This document shows positions 13,908 through 22,184 of a stretch of 64,000 nt of DNA, piece by piece. Location: contig CAZVVT010000003.1 of assembly GCA_964630595.1 (NCBI GenBank), positions 78,640-142,639 on the forward strand, written 5' to 3'. Source of the DNA: CAZVVT01 sp964630595. Its GTDB lineage: Bacteria; Chlamydiota; Chlamydiia; Chlamydiales; VFKH01. Made by a program: the position numbers and the translations under genes. Under the pieces are notes generated by a model that saw only the letters and a program-made list of their open reading frames with translations, was not told the DNA's origin and ran no database searches. How positions within the stretch are numbered: position 1 is the first letter of the stretch; every line of letters starts with the position of its first letter.

Positions 13908-14572
13908 AGATCTGGGCGATTGCTGACCTGCATCTCTCCTTCGGGGTAGAGAACAAGGCGATGGACATCTTCGGCGAGCAGTGGAAAGACCACCCTAAGC
14001 AAATCCGAGAGCATTGGGAGGCGCTGATTCGGCCGGAGGATCTCGTCTTAATTGCGGGAGACATTTCCTGGGCGATGACGCTGGATGAGGTACGCGCCGA
14101 TTTGGAGTGGATCGACGCGCTGCCGGGCACCAAAGTGATGATCAAGGGCAACCATGACTACTGGTGGTCCTCGATGGCCAAGGTGAATGCTGTACTGCCC
14201 CCTTCGATCAAAGCGATTCACAATAATGCACTGCTGATCAATGACGTTGCCATCGGCGGCACACGGCTGTGGGACTGTGACACGCCGGAGAACGAGAAAA
14301 TCTACGTGCGCGAGCTGGGACGACTGGAGATGAGCTTAAAGGCAATGCAGCCAGCAAAGCGCCGTATTGCGATGACGCACTATCCGCCCATTGGTTTTGA
14401 TTTGGCGCCAAGTCGCCCCTCTGCAATTTTTGAGCGATTTGGTATCGACACGGTGGTCTTCGGTCATTTACACTCGCTACCGCAAGATAAACCCCTGTTT
14501 GGTGTTGCGCGTGGTGTGCACTATCACCTCACTGCCGCAGACTTCATCTACTTTAAGCCCATTGCACTATGA
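13904..14572 (+). CDS. Calcineurin-like metallophosphoesterase
   Basis: A 222-residue cytoplasmic hydrolase with all five metallophosphoesterase motifs: DLHL (D8/H10), GDISWA, KGNHDYWW, THYPP and FGHLHS, which together bind two metal ions. It has no signal peptide. The substrate is unknown; relatives include UDP-2,3-diacylglucosamine hydrolases and uncharacterised phosphohydrolases. A Chlamydia homologue sits in the same place beside glgC. It overlaps glgC (ATGA 13904-13907) and gmhA (ATGA 14569-14572), so the three are probably one operon. Confidence 0.88.
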   Translation: MKIWAIADLHLSFGVENKAMDIFGEQWKDHPKQIREHWEALIRPEDLVLIAGDISWAMTLDEVRADLEWIDALPGTKVMIKGNHDYWWSSMAKVNAVLPPSIKAIHNNALLINDVAIGGTRLWDCDTPENEKIYVRELGRLEMSLKAMQPAKRRIAMTHYPPIGFDLAPSRPSAIFERFGIDTVVFGHLHSLPQDKPLFGVARGVHYHLTAADFIYFKPIAL

Positions 14573-15132
14573 AAAAAGCTCTTCTCCACTCCATTGATCA
14601 AGCCATTCAAGCCGTCACGCAGCTGAAAGAGAAGACGGAGGCGATAGAAGCGATCGCCGCGCTTCTCGTTGATACCTACAAGCGCGGGAACAAGGTGATT
14701 GTGGCGGGCAATGGCGGCAGCTTGGCAGATGCTGTGCACTTTGCGGAAGAGCTGACCGGCTTTTACCGCAGTCGCCGCCGCGCTTTTGAGGCGCTGGCAT
14801 TGGCCGAGCCCTCCTTCATCACCTGTGTTGGCAACGATGTCAGCTTCGACCAGGTCTTTGCGCGCGGCTTAGAGGCGTATGGCAAAAAAGGTGATCTCTT
14901 CATTGCGCTGACGACCAGCGGCAACTCTCCCAACATTCTTGCAGCGCTGAGCAGAGCACGCGATTTGGGGTTGCACACGGCGGCTTTCCTGGGCAAGACG
15001 GGCGGCAAGGCGAAGGGCATGGCCGACCACGAGCTGATCATTGAAGGCTTTACGACAAGTGATCGTATTCAGGAAGCGCACATGGTGGTGCTGCACATTC
15101 TTGTTGAGCTGATGGAACAACACTTAGTTTGA
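14569..15132 (+). CDS. gmhA: Phosphoheptose isomerase (SIS domain)
   Basis: Converts sedoheptulose-7-phosphate to D-glycero-manno-heptose-7-phosphate for the lipopolysaccharide core. The 187 residues form a single SIS domain: VIVAGNGGSLADAVHFAEEL (about 44-63), ALTTSGNSPNIL (about 112-123) and a C-terminal helix with QEAHMVVLHILVE. DiaA-type replication regulators share this fold, so the call is family-level, but the Ser/Glu/His pattern matches GmhA. Its last 83 bases overlap the convergent rsmD gene. No other heptose genes are in the window. Confidence 0.82.
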   Translation: MKKALLHSIDQAIQAVTQLKEKTEAIEAIAALLVDTYKRGNKVIVAGNGGSLADAVHFAEELTGFYRSRRRAFEALALAEPSFITCVGNDVSFDQVFARGLEAYGKKGDLFIALTTSGNSPNILAALSRARDLGLHTAAFLGKTGGKAKGMADHELIIEGFTTSDRIQEAHMVVLHILVELMEQHLV

Positions 15133-15655
15133 AGACTTGAATGTGGCTGGTGCCGTAATGGCGGCTGTTGACCAGGCTCAATCCGGCAATGACGTAAGGG
15201 TCTTTGCAGGCATCTTCGATAAAGAGCAGGCCTTCTGGCTTTAAGAGGGGAACGGCGTGCATGGCGATCCATTCGCCAGCCGGCATATCGTGGATTTTGA
15301 GAGAGTAAGGGGGATCGATGTAGATGATGTCGAAGAGTTGGCCCTGCAGTTTTTTTGCCGCTCGCGTCGCATCCCATGCCATCACCTTGATGCCGGACTT
15401 GAGAACCTCTTCGTTCTTCTTGATGAACTCGAGCGATTTGGGATGAGATTCCACAGCGACCACTTTGCCAGCGCCGCGGCTGGCAGCTTCAAAGCTCATG
15501 GCGCCTGAACCAGCGAAGAGGTCGAGGAAATGCGCGCCGTCGATGACCCCTTGCACCATATTGAAGACAGCACCGCGCACCTTTTCGGAGGTAGGGCGAA
15601 TGGTTTTAGGCGCCTGTATCGGGCGACCTTTCAGAAAGCCAGCAATAATACGCAT
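15050..15655 (-). CDS. rsmD: 16S rRNA (guanine-966-N2)-methyltransferase
   Basis: A SAM-dependent methyltransferase modifying G966 of 16S rRNA. Key features are the N-terminal MRIIAGFLKGRPI, RPTSEKVRGAVFNM, motif I LDLFAGSGAMSFEAASRGA and the catalytic DPPY in YIDPPYSLKIH. At 201 residues it is slightly long; the last 25 residues, which overlap gmhA, are not part of the fold and look like read-through into the antisense of gmhA. It starts at the last base of the TPR gene upstream and ends a three-gene operon on this strand. Confidence 0.92.
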   Translation of the reverse strand: MRIIAGFLKGRPIQAPKTIRPTSEKVRGAVFNMVQGVIDGAHFLDLFAGSGAMSFEAASRGAGKVVAVESHPKSLEFIKKNEEVLKSGIKVMAWDATRAAKKLQGQLFDIIYIDPPYSLKIHDMPAGEWIAMHAVPLLKPEGLLFIEDACKDPYVIAGLSLVNSRHYGTSHIQVFKLSVVPSAQQECAAPPCALPEYDHLS

Positions 15656-16476
15656 TAGGTGTAATGCTGAATCAGCTCCTCCGCTTTACCAGAGTCAATG
15701 CCCTTGAGATTGTCATAAGCATCCAGTCCTTGCGCCGTTTTTCCCTGCTTGAAGTGCAGCGTGCCGAGTTGGTAGAGCGCCTCGCCATCATGGGGTTTGA
15801 GCTTCAAGAGCTGTTCTAAAGTGGCCGCCTCTTCATCAAAGCGTTGCAGGTCGTGTAGGCAGGAGGCGATGTGCTGCAGCGCCCAGGGATCTTTGGGAGA
15901 AAGGCTGGCACAGATACGGAACTCCTCGAGCGCTTTGTGCGTAAAAGAGGGGCTAAAGGCAGCTAGAGCTTGCCATGTCAGAGCCAGTTCGCTGTGCGCC
16001 TCTTTGTTCGAAGGCCGCGCTTTGATCACATCGATCCAGAGCTGCGCTGCACGCTTCAAGAGGCACTCTTGGAGCTCCTTGCGGTAGGGAGCCATGATCC
16101 GGTCGATCAGAGGCTGCAGAAAATCGAGACGGCGATGAGAGCTGATGCGAATGGGCTCTTGCTGCATTTGCACAGCCAATTCATGCAGCGCCTGCGGTCC
16201 GCCTTTGGTGCCGGTAGCGTAGAGAAAGTCGTCGAGGGCTCGCTGAACGTCGCCGCTCCATTTGGCCTGCACCCATACGCGCAGCACCACAAAGCAGAAG
16301 GCTGTCAGCACCAGAAGAGCAACGGCGATGGCCACTAAGCTGGAGTGGAGCAAAAAGGTGAAGAAAAGGGAGATGAGCAGAAGCTGAAAAGCTCCCAATC
16401 CGATAAAGGCAACGTGGAAGAGGCAGAGCCCGTCGAGCAGCTTCGCTAAATGACGTGCCGTAGAGTCAGTGAACAT
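15655..16476 (-). CDS. Membrane-anchored tetratricopeptide-repeat protein
   Basis: A 273-residue protein with two hydrophobic spans near the N terminus (about 18-42 and 45-68) and a soluble domain with TPR-like helices at about 150-270; the clearest are NKEAHSELALTWQAL, PWALQHIASCLHDLQRFDEE and GEALYQLGTLHFKQGKTAQG. TPRs mediate protein-protein contacts, so an adaptor role at the cytoplasmic membrane is likely. It lies 14 bases behind the 274-residue membrane-anchored protein and shares one base with rsmD, so the three form an operon. Confidence 0.8.
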   Translation of the reverse strand: MFTDSTARHLAKLLDGLCLFHVAFIGLGAFQLLLISLFFTFLLHSSLVAIAVALLVLTAFCFVVLRVWVQAKWSGDVQRALDDFLYATGTKGGPQALHELAVQMQQEPIRISSHRRLDFLQPLIDRIMAPYRKELQECLLKRAAQLWIDVIKARPSNKEAHSELALTWQALAAFSPSFTHKALEEFRICASLSPKDPWALQHIASCLHDLQRFDEEAATLEQLLKLKPHDGEALYQLGTLHFKQGKTAQGLDAYDNLKGIDSGKAEELIQHYT

Positions 16477-16490
16477 AACTTAAGAAGTTA

Positions 16491-17315
16491 CTATCGTGGC
16501 GAATTCTTGGACAGCCACAGACCGTGTTGGAGGCGATCGTCGATGGTACGGGCGATGAGGGCGGCTTCGTGGTTAGTGTCATCGAGAAGCTGGACGAGGC
16601 GCACCCGCTTTTTGGCCTCGCCGAGGCGGCTTTGCTCCAGATGGAATTTGGCGTCCTCTAGGTAGTTCGAGCAGACTGTTTGCCGGGAGGGACCGAGGGC
16701 ATCCACATGCAATTCGTCGAGCAGGGGAAGAAGCTCTAAGAGAGTATCGGCATCATCGCCTTGGATGCTGATCTGGCACGCCTCGGCAAGAGTCATCTTC
16801 AGTTTGGCAAGCTCACTCGGTGCACAGTTTTGCAGGGCAATATGCGTCACTTCGCGCGCAAAGCTGGGTTGATGGCGCTTCACCCAGAGAAAGGCAGAGA
16901 GCTCGTAAAAGCGGGCGCGAAACTGTTTTGTGCAGGGGCGATTGAGCCACTGCGCAATGACGCACAAGCTCTTGTGCGCTGTCTCCAAAGAGAGCGATTG
17001 GAGGTCTTGAAGGAGTTTGCGCTCGACCTCATCGGTAAAATCAGTTATAAAGTATTTTTTTGAAAAGCGGTTGGAGCGCTCAAAACCGAGCAGATCTCCT
17101 GCCGCTACCCGGGCGTGCGCGCATGTGCGAAGCTGCTCCAAGGAGGTCTCTTTCGTGGCCGCCTGAGGAGCGGTAGGCGCTATAAAGACCTCTTTAGGCC
17201 TGTTATGAGAGGGAAAAGAGGGTTTTGTTTTTGGGGCGTTTGCAATTAAGACAAAAAGACTTACGATAACAGCGACGAGAGCGCTTCCAGAGATTAGGGC
17301 GACCAACTTGATCAT
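16491..17315 (-). CDS. Single-span membrane protein with helical domain, unknown
   Basis: A 274-residue protein with an N-terminal anchor (about residues 4-26), a Pro/Lys-rich linker (residues 27-55), then a cytoplasmic or periplasmic helical domain with seven cysteines scattered through it. The helices (for example YLEDAKFHLEQSRLGEAKKR) resemble degenerate TPR units, which would match its operon partner. I do not recognise a named family. First gene of the operon ending in rsmD. Confidence 0.65.
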   Translation of the reverse strand: MIKLVALISGSALVAVIVSLFVLIANAPKTKPSFPSHNRPKEVFIAPTAPQAATKETSLEQLRTCAHARVAAGDLLGFERSNRFSKKYFITDFTDEVERKLLQDLQSLSLETAHKSLCVIAQWLNRPCTKQFRARFYELSAFLWVKRHQPSFAREVTHIALQNCAPSELAKLKMTLAEACQISIQGDDADTLLELLPLLDELHVDALGPSRQTVCSNYLEDAKFHLEQSRLGEAKKRVRLVQLLDDTNHEAALIARTIDDRLQHGLWLSKNSPR

Positions 17316-17382
17316 ATAGACAAGAAAAAATTCGCAGCGCTATAACGTGTGAACACTATTGTAGGCAGCTGCAGGGGTTTGA

Positions 17383-18072
17383 ATGGCTCAAAAAAAGACA
17401 ATTCTCCTTATCGAGGATGAAGAAGATATTGCGGCTCTTATTAAGTTGCAAGCTGAGATATCTGGCTACAAGCTTCATGTAGAGACGGATGGAATTAATG
17501 GATTAAAAGCAGTTGAGAGAGAACGTCCCGATTTAGTCGTGCTGGATATTATGCTGCCGGGCATGAACGGGCTCGATGTTTGTCGAAAGATCAAGACGAA
17601 TGCAGAGCTTAAAAATATTCCTGTCATCATCATTTCTGCCAAGAGCGGAGAGCTCGATGTGGTTTTGGGATTGGAACTGGGCGCTGACGATTATGTAGCG
17701 AAGCCCTTTTCACCCAAGGTGCTCTTTTCGCGTGTGAAGGCTGTGCTGCGCCGCGAAAAGGAGCCGGAAAAGACGCCGAAGCTGATCGCTTTCGGGGATT
17801 TTACTCTTGAAATCGACCGCTACTTGCTGCGCAAAAAAGATAAGTACATCCCGATCACTCTTTCGGAGTTTGGTATTCTCAAGCGTTTGTTATTGAACCG
17901 CGGGCGTGTTTTAACGCGCAGTCAGCTGCTCGATGATGTGCAGAATGACAACTCCTTCATCATTGACCGCAACATTGACGTGCATATTGCTGCCTTGCGC
18001 AAGAAACTGGGACCAAACTTCCAGTGGATTGAGACGGTGCGCGGTGTGGGTTACCGCTTTTTAGAAGAATGA
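17383..18072 (+). CDS. OmpR/PhoB-family response regulator
   Basis: A transcription factor with an N-terminal receiver (residues 5-120) and a C-terminal winged helix (130-229). The receiver is complete: acidic pair E11-D12, phospho-acceptor D55 in VVLDIMLPGMNG, and K107 in AKPFSP. The DNA-binding part has TLSEFGILKRLLLNRGRV and the recognition-helix end RGVGYRFLEE. The chlamydial family member ChxR has lost the phosphorylation site, whereas this one keeps it, so it may work by phospho-relay. No histidine kinase is near. It converges on the methyltransferase gene with a 22-base 3' overlap. Confidence 0.92.
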   Translation: MAQKKTILLIEDEEDIAALIKLQAEISGYKLHVETDGINGLKAVERERPDLVVLDIMLPGMNGLDVCRKIKTNAELKNIPVIIISAKSGELDVVLGLELGADDYVAKPFSPKVLFSRVKAVLRREKEPEKTPKLIAFGDFTLEIDRYLLRKKDKYIPITLSEFGILKRLLLNRGRVLTRSQLLDDVQNDNSFIIDRNIDVHIAALRKKLGPNFQWIETVRGVGYRFLEE

Positions 18073-18998
18073 GTCTCTTCGACCACTTTGCCGCGGATGA
18101 TGCGGCATTGAGTCGATTTTCCTTTGAGCCAGCGCGGGTTGATGCGTGGGTAGCTGCCGCCAAATACGCGAAAAGTGGAAGCGGCTATACCCGGTTTAAT
18201 CACTAGATCTTGTTGGGCACCCGAAATGGCCAGTAGTTCTCGTCGAGCGAGCTCACCCGGTTCTGGCGTAGGATAAAACCCGAGTGAAGTGACTTGATAG
18301 GCGCGTAAATCCAGCGGTTCCTGCACCACACGTAAGGACGCAGCTTTTTCATAAGGCGCGAGATGTTCAAGAATCACCATACGGCAGTATCGCGTCAGCA
18401 CAGCAAGAACCTCATTCCAAGGATCGGGGAAAAGATGGAGGATGTTGATAGCGAGAATAACATCCACCGGTTCTTTTTGGAGAAAGGCTTCGAGCGTTTT
18501 TAAGGTGAAGGGGTAAAAGAGAAAATAGGTTTGTGGATTGTCATTTTGCAGGCAGCTGTCGATGAGTACGACGCTGAGTTGAAGGTGGCCCTCCATCATC
18601 AAAAAGGTTCCACTAAGTCGCTCAGCAAGACGGAAGGAGAGGTAGCCATGGCCTGCGCCTAGATCCAGCACTTTGATCGGTTGTGCTAGGGTTTCAACCT
18701 GAGTTTCGGGTTCATCTCCTTGAACTTCAACGATCTGACGAGCATCTTTGACAATTTTGCCCTCAGTAATGGGCATTCGACCATTACTTTCGGGCAAAAT
18801 CGTCAAATCTGCCTCGCCATCTCGCCGAATTTCAGAGGAGCTTAACCCGAAACTCAGGTTTTTTAGTGTAGCGAGAATGGCTTGAAAGCGCGCCTCTGCA
18901 TAGCGATCGGTGAGACAAGCCTCCGTTCCTTTAATCCATTTCCCCCGCAGCGAAGGAGTCACTGAAAGGCCGGTAAAGCGCCAAAGAAGCGTAGTCAT
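18051..18998 (-). CDS. SAM-dependent methyltransferase, unknown substrate
   Basis: A 315-residue protein with class I methyltransferase motif I (VLDLGAGHGYLSFRLAE, about residues 110-126) and a motif IV-like ILAINILHLFPDPW (about 179-192). The first 100 residues and last 80 are not recognisable. The substrate cannot be inferred. It is the last gene of the Tol-Pal operon; its start overlaps the murI stop by 4 bases. Confidence 0.7.
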   Translation of the reverse strand: MTTLLWRFTGLSVTPSLRGKWIKGTEACLTDRYAEARFQAILATLKNLSFGLSSSEIRRDGEADLTILPESNGRMPITEGKIVKDARQIVEVQGDEPETQVETLAQPIKVLDLGAGHGYLSFRLAERLSGTFLMMEGHLQLSVVLIDSCLQNDNPQTYFLFYPFTLKTLEAFLQKEPVDVILAINILHLFPDPWNEVLAVLTRYCRMVILEHLAPYEKAASLRVVQEPLDLRAYQVTSLGFYPTPEPGELARRELLAISGAQQDLVIKPGIAASTFRVFGGSYPRINPRWLKGKSTQCRIIRGKVVEETHSSKKR

Positions 18999-19765
18999 AA
19001 AGATATGTGTGTCACAGAGCCAATCTCTTTGCCAAGAAAAAGTTCGCCGAAAAGACGGAAGCGAGCGGGGTCATCGGAGACATAGAAATGACATTGACCT
19101 GAACCGTTTGATGTTTCGATGCTTTTTTTCACTTCCATTGAACAAGCTTGTCCACCATCGATGATGTGAACCTCAGGCCCTAAGATTGCGGCAACAGCAT
19201 TGCGAAGCAGCGGGTAGTGCGTACAACCCAAGATGAGGGTGTCGGGTTTATCTCCAAGGAGCGGCGCGAGATAGTCGCGCAGAATAGCGTGAAGCGCACC
19301 GTGATCGAAGAGACCCTCTTCGATGAAGGGAACTAAAAGGGGGCAGGCGATGGAGGTGATCTTTGTTTGCGAAGAGAGAGTGGAAAGAGCTTTTTCGTAA
19401 GTGCCGGAATGTACCGTTGCTCTTGTGCCGAGGACGGCGACATGTCCTTTGGTGGCTACAGCTGCTTGAGCAGCAGCGGGAAGAATCACACCAAAGACGG
19501 GAATGGGCAGCGCTTTTTTGAGCTCATCGAGTGCATAAGAGGAGGCGGTGTTGCACGCCACGACGAGGGCCTGAATGTCGAACTGCAAAAGGAAGCGGGC
19601 GATTTCTAAGCTATAGCGGCGGATGGTTTCCGGGCTCTTGTTGCCCCAAGGCACGCGTGCCGTGTCGCCAAAGTAATGAAACGTTTCTTTCGGTAGAGCC
19701 TCTTGCAAGTGTTTGAGGACCGTCAGCCCACCCACACCAGAATCGAACACTCCGATGGGTTTCAT
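18995..19765 (-). CDS. murI: Glutamate racemase
   Basis: Interconverts L- and D-glutamate for peptidoglycan. The 256-residue sequence has the hallmark FDSGVGGLTVLK, the first catalytic cysteine C71 in ACNTASSYAL and the second, C181, in LGCTHYPLL, so it should be active. Chlamydiaceae lack murI (DapF has been reported to supply racemase activity), so its presence marks a different chlamydial family. It overlaps both neighbours by 4 bases within an operon that also encodes LysM and Pal proteins. Confidence 0.95.
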   Translation of the reverse strand: MKPIGVFDSGVGGLTVLKHLQEALPKETFHYFGDTARVPWGNKSPETIRRYSLEIARFLLQFDIQALVVACNTASSYALDELKKALPIPVFGVILPAAAQAAVATKGHVAVLGTRATVHSGTYEKALSTLSSQTKITSIACPLLVPFIEEGLFDHGALHAILRDYLAPLLGDKPDTLILGCTHYPLLRNAVAAILGPEVHIIDGGQACSMEVKKSIETSNGSGQCHFYVSDDPARFRLFGELFLGKEIGSVTHISL

Positions 19766-20274
19766 TCGAGAAAGAGCTCTTGTCCGATATTGATGCGATC
19801 GCCGGAGAGGTTGTTCTTCTGACGCAACTGAGAAACGGAAACGCCCGTGTTGCGCGCAATCTTCTCCAAGCTGTCGCCCGGTTTTACCGTGTAGCTTTTG
19901 GAAGAGGAACAGGGCTTTTGAAGCAGTTCGGCCAAGGCTTCAATCGCTTTTTTGAGCTGCTCTTGTCCCGCTGCAGAATCATCAATATTTTTTTTGAGAT
20001 GTTTGATGTCCTCAACGAGAGCTTCTTGTCGTTTGGCTTGCGCTGCCAACTTCGCTTTGAGTTCGTCATTGGGTTCGAGTTTGGCGATCTCCTTCTTTAA
20101 GGAGGCGATCTCCTCATGCTGGGCATGAAGGCGGTCGTCCAAAATGTCGCGCTCTACTTTGGTTTGACGCAAGCGGTCGCGCAGTTCATCTACCTGCGTC
20201 TGCAGCGTCTCGATTGCGCGAGGCGTTTGGGCACATAGCGCGCCACTCAAAAGCAGCCACGCGACGATCTTCAT
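19762..20274 (-). CDS. Secreted coiled-coil protein with C-terminal LysM domain
   Basis: A signal peptide (MKIVAWLLLSGALCA, cleavage probably after residue 15) leads into a long coiled coil (about 20-115) and a LysM domain (about 128-169, starting YTVKPGDSLEKIA and ending NIGQELFLE). LysM binds N-acetylglucosamine in peptidoglycan, so this is probably a periplasmic wall-binding protein. Chlamydia has a LysM gene in the same place after pal. It overlaps murI by 4 bases and pal by 1. Confidence 0.87.
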   Translation of the reverse strand: MKIVAWLLLSGALCAQTPRAIETLQTQVDELRDRLRQTKVERDILDDRLHAQHEEIASLKKEIAKLEPNDELKAKLAAQAKRQEALVEDIKHLKKNIDDSAAGQEQLKKAIEALAELLQKPCSSSKSYTVKPGDSLEKIARNTGVSVSQLRQKNNLSGDRINIGQELFLE

Positions 20275-20954
20275 CAGCCACCTTGGTAGATTTTGAACTC
20301 ACAGCGACGGTTGAGTTGCAGAGAGGAGGGATCCATTCCAGGAGCTAGAAGGTGCTCTTTCCCGTACGAGATCGTAAACAATCTTTCGGGATCCACGCCC
20401 TCATCGATGAGGAAGTTGCGTGCGCTATTGGCGCGTTTGGCTCCCAAAGCTAAGTTGTAGGCGGCTGTTCCGCGTTGGTCGCAGTGGCCGGCCACAAAGA
20501 GGGAGGTGTTCGGATGAGTTTTCAAATACTCAGCAACGCGGGAAAGCGACTGCCGCGATTCAGAAGAGGTGATGGAATAGTCATCGGAATCGAAGTGTAC
20601 GTTTTTGAAGAGAGAAGCTAAGGAGCCTGAGGGTGTAGAAAAACCGTCAATGCCGGGAAGGTTGCTTCCTGGATCGCCGGGAGAGACAGAAGCCTGGGGA
20701 TGAGCGCCATCGAGATCGAGCTGTTGTGCTAGATCCTCGTCACTTAGAGGAATGAACTGACCATCATTGGGCCCGCGGAAATCGCTGGCAGATTTCACCT
20801 GACGTGAAATGCTGCGATTGCCTGCCAATGTTTGAAAACCGCTGCCCACTTGACGTGTGCATGTTTTGGTGTCTTCCCAGACATCACCGCAAGAGCGTTG
20901 ACATCCCGTAAACAACAGAGCAATCACTGCGGATAAATAGATCAACCCTTTCAT
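20274..20954 (-). CDS. pal: Peptidoglycan-associated lipoprotein
   Basis: An outer-membrane lipoprotein of the Tol-Pal system that holds the outer membrane to peptidoglycan. ATG 20954 follows GAGGTGGG and gives 226 residues with a lipoprotein signal (ALLFTGC, acylated Cys near residue 18). The OmpA-like C-terminal domain (about 115-225) contains VHFDSDDYSI, FVAGHCDQRGTAAYNLALGA and LSxxRAxxV-type ANSARNFLIDEGVD with Asp/Arg for binding diaminopimelate. The region between is low complexity. A GTG at 20963 is an alternative start. Confidence 0.94.
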   Translation of the reverse strand: MKGLIYLSAVIALLFTGCQRSCGDVWEDTKTCTRQVGSGFQTLAGNRSISRQVKSASDFRGPNDGQFIPLSDEDLAQQLDLDGAHPQASVSPGDPGSNLPGIDGFSTPSGSLASLFKNVHFDSDDYSITSSESRQSLSRVAEYLKTHPNTSLFVAGHCDQRGTAAYNLALGAKRANSARNFLIDEGVDPERLFTISYGKEHLLAPGMDPSSLQLNRRCEFKIYQGG

Positions 20955-20987
20955 CGGTCCCACCTCAAATTCCCCCTTAGATATACC

Positions 20988-22184
20988 TCAGTGACGGATT
21001 ATTTCCCAAGAGGGGAAGCGCTTATCTCCCGCCCCCTTGGTAATCCGGGTGGGTTGGCGGCTGGTTAGGTCGACAATATAGAGCTCGCCATCGCTGTTAA
21101 AGACGAGATGAAGGCTGTCGCTTGCCCAGGAGGCGTTTTCCTTGCTGGCCCCGCCGGAAGTGAGCTGTTCTTCCCTCTTTTCGAGGGTGTCATAGACCCA
21201 GATTTGGCGAACCCCCTTCACGATGCCGCTATAGGCGATATAGCGCCCGTCGGGGGACCAGGTAGGAGCGGTGTTTTCGCGGCAGCTCTTGCTCACCAAT
21301 TTGGGGTTGATGTCCCGCAATTTGACGCCGGGAGGGGGCACTTCCATCATAAAGATACGAGGTGCGCCATCCTTGTTGGAGACAAAGGCGATTTTCCCGC
21401 TGTCGGGAGAGAAGGCGGGAGAGCCTTGGGTGCCTTTGGGGCTGGCGAAAATCTGCCGGGGCAGCAGCGCTTGAGCCGTGCTGGGATTATAGGGGAGGAT
21501 GAAGAGGTCGGGGTTGCCCATGGCATCGGAGACAAAGGCGATGGAGGAGCGGTCGGGGGAGACGACGGGCATGAGCTGATTGCCGCGCAGTGTCGACAAA
21601 CGGGAGGCCTTGCCGTTGTCCAAAGAGGCGATATACATTTTCGGTTGTCCTTGACTATAAGAGACATAGACAAAAGCACCGGGGCGTTTTCCAGCCGCCG
21701 CCGGAAAATAGGAAGGGGTCACAATCAACTTGCCCTCTTTTGTGACTTGGCGAGCATTGGCCCCATCCCAGTCGCACTCCCAAACCTCTGCGATTTCCCC
21801 CTGACGCACGGTGTAGAGGATCTTCGTCGAGGCTACCCCGTCGATGCCAAAGAGGGTCTTTGTTGCCCAATCATGCAGCCGGTGAATGGAGGCGCGCGAC
21901 AGGGGAAGGCTATCGGATTTCTTCGAAATAGCGCGGCTTTTGACCGTTGCCCATACCTGCTCTTTAGAGGAAAAGAGCTCGATGGTGGCACGCGAAGTTT
22001 TGGCCTCCGAGAGGGTCATGAGACCGCTGTGGTTGATGTCCCACTCCATCACCTTGGTCAGATCGGCGCTGACATGAGAGTGCAGCGTGACGGGTTGCAG
22101 CTGGCTCTCGGTATCGAGGGTCACAGTGAAACTCTCATTTGCAAAAAGAGAGACGCAGAAGAGAAGAAGGGCTATTTGTCGCAT
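20988..22184 (-). CDS. tolB: Tol-Pal system translocation protein TolB
   Basis: A periplasmic beta-propeller partner of Pal. It has a signal peptide (MRQIALLLFCVSLFA) and WD40-like propeller blades from about residue 160: KRPGAFVYVSYSQGQPKMYI, VSPDRSSIAFVSDAMGNPDL, FSPDSGKIAFVSNKDG and WSPDGRYIAYSG. The length (398) is slightly below the E. coli protein. The start overlaps the end of the TonB/TolA-like gene by 13 bases. Confidence 0.94.
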   Translation of the reverse strand: MRQIALLLFCVSLFANESFTVTLDTESQLQPVTLHSHVSADLTKVMEWDINHSGLMTLSEAKTSRATIELFSSKEQVWATVKSRAISKKSDSLPLSRASIHRLHDWATKTLFGIDGVASTKILYTVRQGEIAEVWECDWDGANARQVTKEGKLIVTPSYFPAAAGKRPGAFVYVSYSQGQPKMYIASLDNGKASRLSTLRGNQLMPVVSPDRSSIAFVSDAMGNPDLFILPYNPSTAQALLPRQIFASPKGTQGSPAFSPDSGKIAFVSNKDGAPRIFMMEVPPPGVKLRDINPKLVSKSCRENTAPTWSPDGRYIAYSGIVKGVRQIWVYDTLEKREEQLTSGGASKENASWASDSLHLVFNSDGELYIVDLTSRQPTRITKGAGDKRFPSWEIIRH

